Part shown: positions 41,021 to 48,799 of the stretch, one piece after another | Layout: each line of letters starts with the position of its first letter | Position numbering within the stretch: position 1 is the stretch's first letter | Assembly: GCF_039526385.1 (NCBI RefSeq) | Contig: NZ_BAAAIX010000007.1 | Location: forward strand, 124,001-188,000 | Source of the DNA: Luteococcus peritonei | Lineage (GTDB): Bacteria > Actinomycetota > Actinomycetes > Propionibacteriales > Propionibacteriaceae | Reading direction: 5' to 3' | DNA length: 64,000 bases | The notes under the pieces: generated by a model | Told to the model about the DNA's origin: nothing | Database searches by the model: none | What the model saw: the letters and a program-made list of their open reading frames with translations, nothing else | Program-made: the position numbers and the translations under genes

Positions 41021-41422
41021 ATGGCCAACCCCGTGCACCACATCGAGCTGTGGACCAGCGACGTCGAGGCCTCGTCGCCGTCCTTCGGCTGGCTCCTCAC
41101 CAACCTGGGGTGGGTGGCGAACCATGACCCGGCCTGGCCGGCTGGTCGCACCTGGCACCATCCCAGTGGCGCCTACGTCGTGCTCGAGCAGTCGCCCGAC
41201 GTGTCGGGTCCGCACGGACGGACCCGCGCCGGGTTGAACCACTTGGCGCTCAGGATCGATGACCGCGGACTGCTGGACCGTCTGCGTTTGGAGGCCGCCG
41301 ACCATGGCTGGGCGGAGCTCTTCGCCGACCGCTATCCGCATGACGGTGGCCCGGCGCACACGGCGCTCTTTCTCGAGAACGACGAGGGCTTCGAGCTGGA
41401 GATCGTGGTGGAGGAGCCGTGA
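41021..41422 (+). CDS. VOC (glyoxalase-like) family protein
   Basis: This 133-residue protein has one full vicinal-oxygen-chelate domain. PVHHIELWTSDVEASSPSFGWLLTNLGWVANHD forms the first beta-alpha module, with the His of HHIEL as a metal ligand candidate. NHLALRIDD forms the second module, and the last strand is TALFLENDEGFELEIVVEE with its Glu. Function within this broad family (lyases, dioxygenases, resistance proteins) is not predictable. Its stop overlaps the GTG of the HAD gene by four bases, so both are translated together. Confidence 0.87.
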   Translation: MANPVHHIELWTSDVEASSPSFGWLLTNLGWVANHDPAWPAGRTWHHPSGAYVVLEQSPDVSGPHGRTRAGLNHLALRIDDRGLLDRLRLEAADHGWAELFADRYPHDGGPAHTALFLENDEGFELEIVVEEP

Positions 41423-42093
41423 GGCAGGCGTCCGTCATCGTCTTCGACATCGATGGCACGCTGATGGACCATGCCGAGGCTGCCCGTGCGGCGCTGGCCG
41501 GTTGGGTGGTCTCCCTGGGCCAGTCGATGACCACGGAGATCGCCATGGCCTGGGAGGCTGCGGAGCGTCGTCACTTCACGGCCTGGCGCGAGGGAGAGAT
41601 CAGCTTCGCGGAGCAGCGGCGACGGCGGTTGCGCGAGGTTCTCCCACTGCTCGGCCAGCCGGTGGGCGACGACGATCAGCTGGATCGTGTCTTCGCCCAT
41701 TACCTGCGGCGTTACGAGGCGGCCTGGCTGCCCTATCCCGACGTCCGGGAATGTCTCGAGCGGCTCCGGGTCGCCAGCCGGCGGCTGGCGGTGCTGAGCA
41801 ACGGGGCCGCAGAGCAGCAGCGGCGCAAGCTGAAGTCGATCGGGGTCGCCTCCTTCTTTTCCGAGGTGTTCACCCCGGACCGGCTGGGCGTTGCCAAGCC
41901 ACATCCGGAGGCCTTCCAGCGCGCCGCCGAGCTGCTCGGTGTGGCGCCGTCGGAGTGCTTCTACGTCGGCGATGACCATGAGGCCGACGTGCTGGCTGCC
42001 CGACGGGCCGGCTGGCGCGCCGTCCACCTGGATCGCACGGGCCAGATGCTGGATGCCGATGCCATCGCCGGGCTGGACCAACTGCTCCCCTGA
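41419..42093 (+). CDS. HAD-superfamily hydrolase
   Basis: This 224-residue cytoplasmic phosphatase-like enzyme shows motif I IVFDIDGTLMDHAE (nucleophile Asp near residue 10) and a helical cap (MTTEIAMAWEAAERRHFTAWREGEISF...LLGQPVGDDDQLD). Motif II is LAVLSNGAAEQQRRKL, the motif III Lys lies in GVAKPHPEAF, and motif IV is CFYVGDDHEADVLAARRAGW. This is the subfamily IA pattern of phosphoglycolate-type phosphatases; the substrate is unknown. The GTG start overlaps the preceding VOC stop (GTGA). Confidence 0.93.
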   Translation: MRQASVIVFDIDGTLMDHAEAARAALAGWVVSLGQSMTTEIAMAWEAAERRHFTAWREGEISFAEQRRRRLREVLPLLGQPVGDDDQLDRVFAHYLRRYEAAWLPYPDVRECLERLRVASRRLAVLSNGAAEQQRRKLKSIGVASFFSEVFTPDRLGVAKPHPEAFQRAAELLGVAPSECFYVGDDHEADVLAARRAGWRAVHLDRTGQMLDADAIAGLDQLLP

Positions 42094-42111
42094 CGGGGTG
42101 CTTGGCGCATC

Positions 42112-42417
42112 TCAGGCCGGGTTGTCCACGCGGTAGTCCTGCAAGGCGTGAGCCGTCATGGTGGGGATGAACTCGGTGATCGTGCAGCGGGTCACTCCGT
42201 GCACCGTGAAAGGGTCCGACTCGACGACGGCCTCGATGTCCGCACGCTCGCCGCGGGCCAGGACGATGCCGCCGGTCCGAGGCTCCTTGCGTCCGGACGC
42301 CAGGAAGGTTCCGTTCGCATAGTGCCGGCGCAGGTGGGCACGGTGCGCCTCCATGTGCTCGTCCACCAGCTCGACATCGGCGACGTAGGTCAGGTCCAGG
42401 ACGAAGAGATTGGCCAC
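42112..42417 (-). CDS. YciI-like protein
   Basis: This 101-residue ferredoxin-like-fold protein of the YciI/YCII family has LFVLDLTYVADVELVDEHMEAHRAHLRRHYANGTFLASGRKEPRTGGIVLARG. It continues through the conserved DPFTVHGVTRCTITEFIPT. The HMEAHRAHLRR helix with its His and the SGRKEPRTGG loop are diagnostic. Family members are possible small-molecule lyases or dehydrochlorinase-like enzymes. The start is a GTG. It is convergent with the HAD gene and ends 18 bases from it. The osmC pseudogene lies next upstream. Confidence 0.88.
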   Translation of the reverse strand: MANLFVLDLTYVADVELVDEHMEAHRAHLRRHYANGTFLASGRKEPRTGGIVLARGERADIEAVVESDPFTVHGVTRCTITEFIPTMTAHALQDYRVDNPA

Positions 42418-42426
42418 GAGGGAAGA

Positions 42427-42955
42427 CTATGCCGACGGGGATGCGTTCTCGCCCGGATCGCCGTCGCTCTCACCGCTTGACCCGAGAACCACGGTCGGTT
42501 CATGGTGCACCGGGAAGTTCACCGAGCGCGCGATGAAGCAGACCTCGGCCGCGCGCGCGTGGGCTGCCTGTGCGGCCGCGGGATCGCTGTCGACACTGAT
42601 GGTCAGGCGTGGCCTCAACGTGACCTCCGTGAACTGTCCGGCCCCGGTGCGGTCGGTGGTCATGGTCCCCGTCGGGTGGTCCTCGTAGCCGACGACGGTC
42701 ACCCCGGCCTCGCTGGCCAGGTGGAGGTACCAAAGCATGTGGCACTGCGACAGTGAGACGACCAGGAGCTGCTCGGGGATTCCAGCGGCTGGGGTCCCCG
42801 CGAAAGGCCGGGTCCGCGCAACCTGGCAGTGTGCCGGCCGTGGCGCTGGTGACCTCGTGGTCGCGGTCGTAGGCGCGATAACTGGACGTTCCGGTGCCCC
42901 GGTTGCCGGTCCAGGTGACGGTGAGGCCGTCGTAGCTGTGGGCGAGTTCCGTCAT
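42427..42955 (-). pseudogene. OsmC-family peroxiredoxin, single-base frameshift
   Basis: The N-terminal half starts at the ATG at 42955 and reads LTVTWTGNRGTGTSSYRAYDRDHEV, then DPAFRGDPSRWNP. The C-terminal half continues in another frame as MLWYLHLASEAGVTVVGYEDHPTGTM, with VCFIARSVNFPVHHEPTV. The junction is a run of four G (42775-42778 on the plus strand). With three instead of four, the protein would read through WNPEQLLVVSLSQCHMLWYLHL, the OsmC block with the first catalytic Cys. The 529-base length equals 176 codons plus one base. Both halves match family expectations, so this is either a young pseudogene or a sequencing error in a homopolymer. Confidence 0.85.
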
Positions 42956-43012
42956 GCAGCGATCATCGCAGTGCCTGGCCTGAGCGCATGCCGGGTCCAT
43001 GGCGCGCTGGGA

Positions 43013-43432
43013 TCAACCGACCAGACCAGTCCGCCCCCATTGCGTCATCGCGTGGAGCACATGGCTGGGTGCCAGGAGGAACATCGGCTCCAGCTGCTCC
43101 CAGCCACGCTCCTTGACCTGCTTGGCGTAGGCCAGATGGTCGGCGTCGAGCTGCGAATCGGGATCCAGCGGTGCTCCGTCCCGGCCGGTGAGCCCAAGGT
43201 GGTAGATCCATGTGACCCCGTCTGGTTCCGTGTGCAGGAACCAGGCCTCGAAGGCCGAGCGCTCCACCGCAAGAGTCTGGACGCACTCGTCGTAGCGCGT
43301 GTTCAGCATCTGCATCCACTCCCTGGCCAGCGACTCCTTCCCCTCGAGGATCTTGGCTCGCGCCAGGTCGAGCACCAGCCCATCAGGAACGGACGGCGGC
43401 ATCGGATGGGAGGAGGCGGATGCGTCAGGCAC
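43013..43432 (-). CDS. Conserved protein of unknown function (DUF6176-like)
   Basis: The 139-residue protein reads LVLDLARAKILEGKESLAREWMQMLNTRYDECVQTLAVERSAFEAWFLHTEPDGVTWIYHLGL. A C-terminal DADHLAYAKQVKERGWEQLEPMFLLAPSHVLHAM follows. The pattern of a ferredoxin-like half with a following helix matches small uncharacterised actinobacterial proteins, possibly DUF6176. The start is not fixed: GTG at 43432 or ATG at 43402, neither with a ribosome site. It sits in the accessory-like region with no clear operon partners. Confidence 0.6.
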   Translation of the reverse strand: MPDASASSHPMPPSVPDGLVLDLARAKILEGKESLAREWMQMLNTRYDECVQTLAVERSAFEAWFLHTEPDGVTWIYHLGLTGRDGAPLDPDSQLDADHLAYAKQVKERGWEQLEPMFLLAPSHVLHAMTQWGRTGLVG

Positions 43433-43467
43433 GAGCCCACGATGCCATCGCGTGGGGGTCCGGTCCC

Positions 43468-44367
43468 TCAGCGGGGGTCCGTGTCGAGCGCGGCGTAGAC
43501 GAGGGAGTCCAGCCACGCCCCGGAGCGGTGCAGGGAGTCGGCGCGGAAGTGCGCCTCGCGGTGCATGCCGATCTTCTCCATGATGCGGGCCGAGGCGATG
43601 TTGTCCGCGAAGCAGTAGGCCGTGACCCTGCGGGCGCCGGAGGCGAAGGCGATCCCGAGCAGGGCACGGGCGAACTCGGTGCCGATGCCCTGGCCCTGGT
43701 GGTCGGGGGAGACCACCCATCCGATCTCCACCTGGCTGCCGCGCGCCTGCTCGGCCACGTCGGCCTGGGCCCACGCCTCTTCTAGCTCGACCTTCCCGGT
43801 CGCGACGATCCGGCCGTCCATCTCGGCCACGACGGTGTGCTCGAGCTTGTCCAGCCAACGGTCGCGATGCTCCTGGGTGCTCGCCGGGACCGAGGTGAGC
43901 CATCGGTTGGTCTCCTCGGCCTGCCGCCAAGGCCACGTGACATCGGCGTCCTCCGCCCGGCCCCGGCGGATGGCCAGACGCTCGGTCCTGGCCAGCCACT
44001 CCTCCTCGTCACGCATGCGTTCTCTCGCGCCCTCCACGGTGGTCGGGTCCTTGGAGACGACGCAGAACAGGCTGCCTGCAGGGTCCGCGAGCACCACGAA
44101 GTCGGCATCGTCCGGGTACTCCCACGCCACCCGAGTCGCGCCCAATGAGATCAGACGATCAACCACTGTGCGCTGCTCCTCAGCGTTCTCCGTCCACAGA
44201 TCAAGGTGGGTGCGGTCAGTCGCGTCAAGATGTAGATGTGGAGCCCCGGGCAGGCTGGGCGCCAGGTAGGCCGGGTTCGCTGTCCGGCTGTACCCGAGCG
44301 CTCGGCTCCAGAAGGAGCCTGCTTGTGCGGGGTCGGTGGTCAGCACCACAGCGCCGATGGTGAGCAT
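43468..44367 (-). CDS. VOC domain fused to a GNAT acetyltransferase
   Basis: The 299-residue protein joins two domains. Residues 1-115 form a glyoxalase-like domain (MLTIGAVVLTTDPAQAGSFWSRALGYS, then HLDLWTENAEEQRTVVDRLISLGATRV and LADPAGSLFCVV). From about residue 135 a GNAT domain follows, with LAIRRGRAEDADVTWPWRQAEETNRWL. Its acetyl-CoA site is GWVVSPDHQGQGIGTEFARALLGIAF (Q-x-x-G-I/G-T pattern), and the last block is RVTAYCFADNIASARIMEKIGMHREAH. Such a fusion suggests modification of a ligand bound by the VOC half, for example antibiotic inactivation, but that is inference. The single frame runs unbroken over both domains. The ATG at 44367 is chosen because it begins the VOC strand. Confidence 0.85.
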   Translation of the reverse strand: MLTIGAVVLTTDPAQAGSFWSRALGYSRTANPAYLAPSLPGAPHLHLDATDRTHLDLWTENAEEQRTVVDRLISLGATRVAWEYPDDADFVVLADPAGSLFCVVSKDPTTVEGARERMRDEEEWLARTERLAIRRGRAEDADVTWPWRQAEETNRWLTSVPASTQEHRDRWLDKLEHTVVAEMDGRIVATGKVELEEAWAQADVAEQARGSQVEIGWVVSPDHQGQGIGTEFARALLGIAFASGARRVTAYCFADNIASARIMEKIGMHREAHFRADSLHRSGAWLDSLVYAALDTDPR

Positions 44368-44635
44368 GATTAAGGCTATGGCGCAAGGAGCGCTTCGGGT
44401 GCTGGACTCGCTCCAGAAGCCATGGCCAGGGTTCTTGCACACGTCGCCCGTGGCGAGGTTCGACGCCCCGCTGACTGAGATGTGCCCAGGCGTCAGGGAG
44501 GTGCACCACGTCCCCGGCGCCGGGGGGGTGCCGATCAAGACTGCCCGGACGTACAGCCAACCCGGCTGTGCGGCGATCTAGGCTCGAAGCATCCACTCAA
44601 GTTATGCCTACGAGGTGTCCCGACTGAGGAGCGCA

Positions 44636-44851
44636 ATGACCGAGCCCGAGCGCAGGCGCAATCTGAGGCTGGGGCTGCTGATCGCGATCTCGCAGCTCTT
44701 CTGTGTGGTCGCTGCCGGCCTGCCGCTGCTCCGCGGCGAGGGTGGGGGAGCGCGGTGGTTCTTGTTGGCCGCCTCCAGCATCCTGATGCTCTGTGGCCTG
44801 GCCATGGCCTTCCGCCACCGATCGCGACGAGGATCGCAGGTTGCGCCGTGA
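44636..44851 (+). CDS. Small two-helix membrane protein
   Basis: The 71-residue protein starts at the ATG at 44636 with GAGGAG 5 bases upstream. A basic start (MTEPERRRNLR) is followed by two helices (LGLLIAISQLFCVVAAGLPLL and WFLLAASSILMLCGLAMAF), then a basic tail. I recognise no family. The 268-base gap before it holds no other gene. The ribosome site and membrane topology make it credible. Confidence 0.6.
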   Translation: MTEPERRRNLRLGLLIAISQLFCVVAAGLPLLRGEGGGARWFLLAASSILMLCGLAMAFRHRSRRGSQVAP

Positions 44852-44918
44852 CGGGATCACTCCGGCGTGCTTGCTCGGAATCCCAGCGACATCATGTGCA
44901 CACAGCGAAAGGACTGCC

Positions 44919-45131
44919 GTGGGAAACGTCAGCATCATGTTCAGCAACGATGACGCGGCCGAGTGCCACTTCGACGACTCCGAACTGAGCGCCTCGTACT
45001 CGGCGGAGATGAACCCCGAGGGCGATGTGGTCGTGACGATTGACGTCTACCGGGGAACGGACCTGGTCTCCTCGGTGCCCGTGGGGAGGTTTCCAGCTGA
45101 CGACGTGGATGGATTCACACAAGACTCCTGA
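44919..45131 (+). CDS. Small unknown protein (70 aa)
   Basis: The GTG at 44919 has AAGGAC 5 bases upstream. The protein reads GNVSIMFSNDDAAECHFDDSELSASYSAEM, then NPEGDVVVTIDVYRGTDLVSSVPVGRFP and DDVDGFTQDS. It is acidic, with alternating beta-type residues and a single Cys, and has no signal. No family is recognised. The ribosome site and codon usage favour a real gene. It lies in the lower-GC accessory stretch. Confidence 0.5.
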   Translation: MGNVSIMFSNDDAAECHFDDSELSASYSAEMNPEGDVVVTIDVYRGTDLVSSVPVGRFPADDVDGFTQDS

Positions 45132-45165
45132 CCCCCGCTCCACGCCTCTCCAGGTCGCGCTGCCT

Positions 45166-45378
45166 TCAGCGCTGCGGTGGTGTCCAGGGGTCGGGTGTGA
45201 AGATGTCCTCGATGCGGCAGTCGAAGACCGAGGCCAGGTTGAACGCCAAGGGCAGGGACGGGTCGAAGCGTCCGCGCTCCAGCGAGATGATCGTCTGGCG
45301 GGACACCCCGAGCACCTCCGCGAGCTCCTGCTGGCTCCACGACTGCTGCTTGCGCAGCTCGGGGAGTCGGTTGCGCAT
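45166..45378 (-). CDS. Small XRE-family HTH regulator
   Basis: This 70-residue single-domain Cro/CI-type regulator reads MRNRLPELRKQQSWSQQELA, then EVLGVSRQTIISLERGRFDPSLPLAFNLASVFDCRIEDIF. This is the standard five-helix HTH with recognition helix SRQTIISLE. Its ATG overlaps the stop of the membrane gene upstream by one base (TGATG), a common pairing of a membrane protein with a YozG-like regulator. The palindromic site at 45872-45899 upstream of the operon is its likely operator. Confidence 0.9.
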   Translation of the reverse strand: MRNRLPELRKQQSWSQQELAEVLGVSRQTIISLERGRFDPSLPLAFNLASVFDCRIEDIFTPDPWTPPQR

Positions 45379-45833
45379 CAGGCCTCCCCACGCGAGATGA
45401 CGAGATAGCGCGCGGCGACGTCGAGCATCGCGAACAACACGTATGCGGTCAGTGCGTGGCGGGCCGGCAGATCACGGGCCGCAGGCACCAGGTTGAATGC
45501 GGCAAGTCCCAGCCCCAGCACGGTCAGCAGGTCATAGAAGGCGCCATTTGCGGCCCGGTCGAGCCAGCTGTTCTCCACGGACTCCTCCGGGCGCTGGGTG
45601 GCGCCCCTGATCGTGCTGCGGTCCACCAGGACGGCCCATCCGCCGAAGACCAGTACAGGCAGGTTGAGGGCGACCAGCAACGCGACCAGCAGCCACGCCC
45701 GGGGCCCGTCATTGAGCAGGGCTGCTGCGCTGCCGAGCGCGGCGGTCACGAGCAGGCCGATCAGGACTGCGCCCGGCCACGGTGACCTGCCCGAGCGAGT
45801 ACGTCCGAATCGAGTCGTGGAGGCGTTGTGCAT
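45378..45833 (-). CDS. Membrane protein paired with XRE regulator
   Basis: The 151-residue protein has four helices: AVLIGLLVTAALGSAAALL, LLVALLVALNLPVLVFGGWAVLV, FYDLLTVLGLGLAAFNLV and TAYVLFAMLDVAARYLVI. A basic N-terminus precedes them. No enzymatic motif is visible. Small proteins of this kind co-encoded with an XRE regulator often respond to membrane-active compounds, but nothing in the sequence proves that here. GAAAGG lies before the ATG. The promoter region contains a 12-bp-arm palindrome with two extra half-sites. Confidence 0.72.
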   Translation of the reverse strand: MHNASTTRFGRTRSGRSPWPGAVLIGLLVTAALGSAAALLNDGPRAWLLVALLVALNLPVLVFGGWAVLVDRSTIRGATQRPEESVENSWLDRAANGAFYDLLTVLGLGLAAFNLVPAARDLPARHALTAYVLFAMLDVAARYLVISRGEA

Positions 45834-45871
45834 GTCGGTACCTTTCGTTGCGTCACGGTCTGTAAAGCAAG

Positions 45872-45899
45872 CTTGACGTAAAGTCAGCTTTACGTCAAG
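45872..45899. promoter_or_regulatory. Palindromic operator with extra half-sites
   Basis: CTTGACGTAAAG (45872-45883) and its exact complement CTTTACGTCAAG (45888-45899) flank TCAG. Further half-sites occur on both sides, TGTAAAGCAAG at 45861 and GCTTTACGTCAG at 45903. The site lies 40 bases upstream of the membrane-protein gene and fits an operator for the XRE regulator. Confidence 0.75.
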
Positions 45900-46016
45900 T
45901 GTGCTTTACGTCAGCCGACCCTTGGGTCAGGGGGTCGGCAGGTGTGGCACTGGGTGGCCGTGCGGCACCAGCCGGAATCACTCCTCGCGCTCCGGAATAA
46001 CCCTGAACCGACCATG

Positions 46017-46091
46017 GTTGAGTCAGGTGAACTCAACTTCATGTTGAGTGAGAACCACTCAAGCCCTAGAGTTGAGTCCGCAAGGCTCAAC
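46017..46091 (+). promoter_or_regulatory. Three HAIR (HspR) operators ahead of dnaK
   Basis: Three inverted repeats of the form GTTGAGT-N7-RCTCAAS occur at 46017-46037, 46043-46063 and 46071-46091, spaced 26 and 28 bp apart. The established HspR site is CTTGAGT-N7-ACTCAAG. They lie 85-160 bases upstream of dnaK, and the cognate hspR is the last gene of the operon, giving a repression loop. Confidence 0.9.
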
Positions 46092-46176
46092 AGGGCCGAA
46101 CACCACGAAGAGCTTCCCGGGCGCAGCCCAGAAGGCTCGCCCGAAACATCGCAAGCAAAAACTGGAGGAAATCACC

Positions 46177-48036
46177 ATGGCACGTGCAGTCGGTATCGAC
46201 CTCGGCACCACCAACTCCGTCGTCGCCGTCCTCGAGGGTGGCGAGCCCACCGTCATCGCGAACGCCGAGGGCGCGCGCACCACCCCCTCGGTCGTCGCCT
46301 TCTCGCCCAGCGGCGAGGTCCTGGTCGGCGAGGTCGCCAAGCGCCAGGCCGTCACCAACGTCGATCGCACCATCCGCTCCGTCAAGCGCCACATGGGCAC
46401 CGACTGGAAGATCGGCATCGACGGCAAGGACTACAAGCCCCAGCAGATCAGCGCCTTCGTGCTGCAGAAGCTGAAGCGTGACGCCGAGGCCTACCTGGGC
46501 GAGTCCGTCACCAATGCGGTCATCACCGTCCCGGCCTACTTCTCCGACGCTGAGCGCCAGGCCACCAAGGAGGCCGGCGAGATCGCGGGCCTGACCGTGG
46601 ACCGCATCATCAACGAGCCCACCGCCGCGGCCCTGGCCTACGGCATGGACAAGGACGAGCAGACCGTCCTGGTCTTCGACCTGGGTGGCGGCACCTTCGA
46701 CGTCTCCCTGCTGGAGATCGCCGACGGTGTCTTCGAGGTCAAGGCCACCAAGGGCGACAACCGCCTCGGCGGCGACGACTGGGACCAGCGCATCGTCGAC
46801 TGGCTGGTCACCCAGTTCAAGAACAAGAACGGCATCGACCTCGGCCAGGACAAGATGGCCCGCCAGCGCCTCCAGGAGGCCGCCGAGCGCGCCAAGATCG
46901 AACTGTCCAGCGCCCAGGAGGCCAGCATCAACCTGCCCTACATCACCGCCGGTGCGCAGGGCCCGCTGCACCTCGACGAGAAGCTGACCCGCGCCGAGTT
47001 CCAGCGCATGACCCAAGACCTGCTGGATCGCTGCAAGGTCCCCTTCAACGCCGTGATCAAGGACGCCAACACCTCGGTGGACAAGATCGACCAGGTCATC
47101 CTGGTGGGCGGCTCCACCCGCATGCCCGCGGTCGTGGACCTGGTCAAGGAGCTCTCCGGCAAGGAGCCCAACAAGGGCGTCAACCCGGACGAGGTCGTGG
47201 CCCTGGGCGCCTCCCTGCAGGCCGGCGTGCTGAAGGGCGAGGTCAAGGACGTGCTACTGCTCGACGTCACCCCGCTGAGCCTGGGCATCGAGACCCGTGG
47301 CGGCGTGATGACCAAGATCATCGAGCGCAACACCACCATCCCCACCAAGCGCTCCGAGGTCTTCACCACCGCCGAGGACAACCAGCCGTCGGTGATGATC
47401 CAGGTCTACCAGGGTGAGCGTGACTTCGCCCGCGACAACAAGTCGCTCGGCAACTTCGAGCTCACCGGCCTGATGCCCGCCCCCCGGGGCGTGCCGCAGA
47501 TCGAGGTGACCTTCGACATCGACGCCAACGGCATCGTGCACGTCCACGCCAAGGACATGGCCACCGGCAAGGAGCAGTCCATGACCGTCACCGGCGGCTC
47601 CGCTCTGGGCAAGGACGACATCGACCGCATGGTCAAGGAGGCCGAGGCCCACGCCGAGGAGGACAAGAAGCGTCGCGAGGCCGTCGAGATGCGCAACGAG
47701 GCCGATGCCCTGGCCTTCCGCACCGAGAAGCTGCTGGCGGACAATGCCGAGAACATCGGCGAGGACGTCAAGGCCCCGGTGCAGGAGTCGCTGGACAAGC
47801 TGAAGGAGGCCCTGAAGGGCACCGACAACGACGACGAGGTGAAGGCCGCCATGGACGACCTGAACCAGAAGGCGTCGGCCATGGGCCAGGCGATGTACGC
47901 CGCCGCCCAGGCGCAGCAGCAGGCCGGCCAGGCTCCCACCGAGGACGCCCCCGAGGGCGAGCAGGCCAGCAGCACCTCCTCCGACGACGACGTGGTGGAC
48001 GCCGAGATCGTCGACGAGGAGAAGAAGGACAACTGA
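46177..48036 (+). CDS. dnaK: Chaperone protein DnaK (Hsp70)
   Basis: This 619-residue Hsp70 has all its signatures: the ATPase N-terminus MARAVGIDLGTTNSVVAVLEGG, NAVITVPAYFSDAERQATKEAG, VFDLGGGTFDVSLLEI and VGGSTRMPAV. The substrate-binding domain starts LLLDVTPLSLGIETRGG, followed by a helical lid and an acidic C-terminal DDDVVDAEIVDEEKKD tail. It folds and protects proteins together with GrpE and DnaJ, encoded next. GGAGG precedes the ATG. Transcription should be repressed by HspR at the three HAIR sites. The length is normal for actinobacterial DnaK. Confidence 0.98.
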   Translation: MARAVGIDLGTTNSVVAVLEGGEPTVIANAEGARTTPSVVAFSPSGEVLVGEVAKRQAVTNVDRTIRSVKRHMGTDWKIGIDGKDYKPQQISAFVLQKLKRDAEAYLGESVTNAVITVPAYFSDAERQATKEAGEIAGLTVDRIINEPTAAALAYGMDKDEQTVLVFDLGGGTFDVSLLEIADGVFEVKATKGDNRLGGDDWDQRIVDWLVTQFKNKNGIDLGQDKMARQRLQEAAERAKIELSSAQEASINLPYITAGAQGPLHLDEKLTRAEFQRMTQDLLDRCKVPFNAVIKDANTSVDKIDQVILVGGSTRMPAVVDLVKELSGKEPNKGVNPDEVVALGASLQAGVLKGEVKDVLLLDVTPLSLGIETRGGVMTKIIERNTTIPTKRSEVFTTAEDNQPSVMIQVYQGERDFARDNKSLGNFELTGLMPAPRGVPQIEVTFDIDANGIVHVHAKDMATGKEQSMTVTGGSALGKDDIDRMVKEAEAHAEEDKKRREAVEMRNEADALAFRTEKLLADNAENIGEDVKAPVQESLDKLKEALKGTDNDDEVKAAMDDLNQKASAMGQAMYAAAQAQQQAGQAPTEDAPEGEQASSTSSDDDVVDAEIVDEEKKDN

Positions 48037-48069
48037 TCACCAAGATCATGAGATCCTGATGCTCCGATC

Positions 48070-48095
48070 GGCCCGGGGCGGAGACGTCCCGGGCC
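48070..48095 (+). other. Intercistronic hairpin between dnaK and grpE
   Basis: GGCCCGGG (48070-48077) pairs with CCCGGGCC (48088-48095) across a 10-base loop. No T-run follows. It could stabilise the dnaK 3' end or attenuate transcription into grpE, giving more DnaK than GrpE. Confidence 0.55.
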
Positions 48096-48137
48096 CTTCG
48101 AAGAACCAAGATCATCTGCGGCTCGCAAGGGCCGCGC

Positions 48138-48188
48138 CATCCCCACCGCAATCTGTACGAGCAGCATCCCCACCGCAATCCGCACGAG
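48138..48188 (+). repeat. 27-bp tandem direct repeat just before grpE
   Basis: CATCCCCACCGCAATC followed by YGYACGAG occurs at 48138-48161 and 48165-48188, 27 bp apart with two mismatches. The second copy runs into the GAGGAG ribosome site of grpE. Confidence 0.8.
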
Positions 48189-48195
48189 GAGAACC

Positions 48196-48780
48196 ATGAG
48201 CGAGAATTCCCCGCAGGAGCCCGAGGTCAGCCAGGAGCTGCGCCAGGAGATCGACGAGGCCATGGCCCCTGCCGAGGACCAGGCCGCCCAGCAGCCCGTC
48301 GAGGGTGAGCTGCAGACCGGTGACGACGGTCGCGCCGCCGAGCTCGAGGGACTGGTGGCCGAGCGCACCGCAGACCTGCAGCGCCTCCAGGCGGAGTACG
48401 TGAACTACAAGCGGCGCGTCGACCGTGACCGCCAGCTGGCTCGCTCGGCCGGTGCTGAGGCCGTCGCGGCGGACCTGATGCCCGTGCTCGACTCCATCCA
48501 GATGGCCGCCGGCCACGACGAGCTGACCGGCGGCTTCAAGCTGGTGGCCGACGAGCTGGCCCGGGTGGCCGCCAAGCACGGCCTGGTGGCCTTCGGCGAG
48601 GTGGGCGAGCCCTTCGACCCGCACCTGCACGAGGCCCTGATGCAGGTGCCGCTGCCCGGCGCCACCCAGACCTGCGTCTCGCAGGTCATGCAGCAGGGCT
48701 ACCGCATGAACGATCGCGTCCTGCGCCCCGCCCGCGTGGCCGTGAGCGATCCCGACCCCACCGCGGGCCAGAACAACTGA
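48196..48780 (+). CDS. grpE: Nucleotide exchange factor GrpE
   Basis: The 194-residue protein has a long acidic and helical N-terminus (coiled-coil VAERTADLQRLQAEYVNYKRRVDRDRQ). The GrpE signature DLMPVLDSIQMAAG and the C-terminal beta-wing KHGLVAFGEVGEPFDPHLHEALMQVPLPGATQTCVSQVMQQGYRMNDRVLRPARV follow. It releases ADP from DnaK. GAGGAG lies 6 bases before the ATG. It follows dnaK by 159 bases and is 19 bases before dnaJ. Confidence 0.97.
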   Translation: MSENSPQEPEVSQELRQEIDEAMAPAEDQAAQQPVEGELQTGDDGRAAELEGLVAERTADLQRLQAEYVNYKRRVDRDRQLARSAGAEAVAADLMPVLDSIQMAAGHDELTGGFKLVADELARVAAKHGLVAFGEVGEPFDPHLHEALMQVPLPGATQTCVSQVMQQGYRMNDRVLRPARVAVSDPDPTAGQNN

Positions 48781-48799
48781 CCGGCAGGAAGGAGGCGCT

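Noticed and set aside
42427..43000. Two separate overlapping genes in the osmC region
   Set aside because: The two frames complement each other exactly as N- and C-terminal halves of one OsmC protein, so a single frameshifted gene explains both.
44336..44581. Possible 81-codon plus-strand gene between the VOC-GNAT gene and the small membrane protein
   Set aside because: No ribosome site, overlaps the start of a better supported minus-strand gene, and no recognisable pattern.
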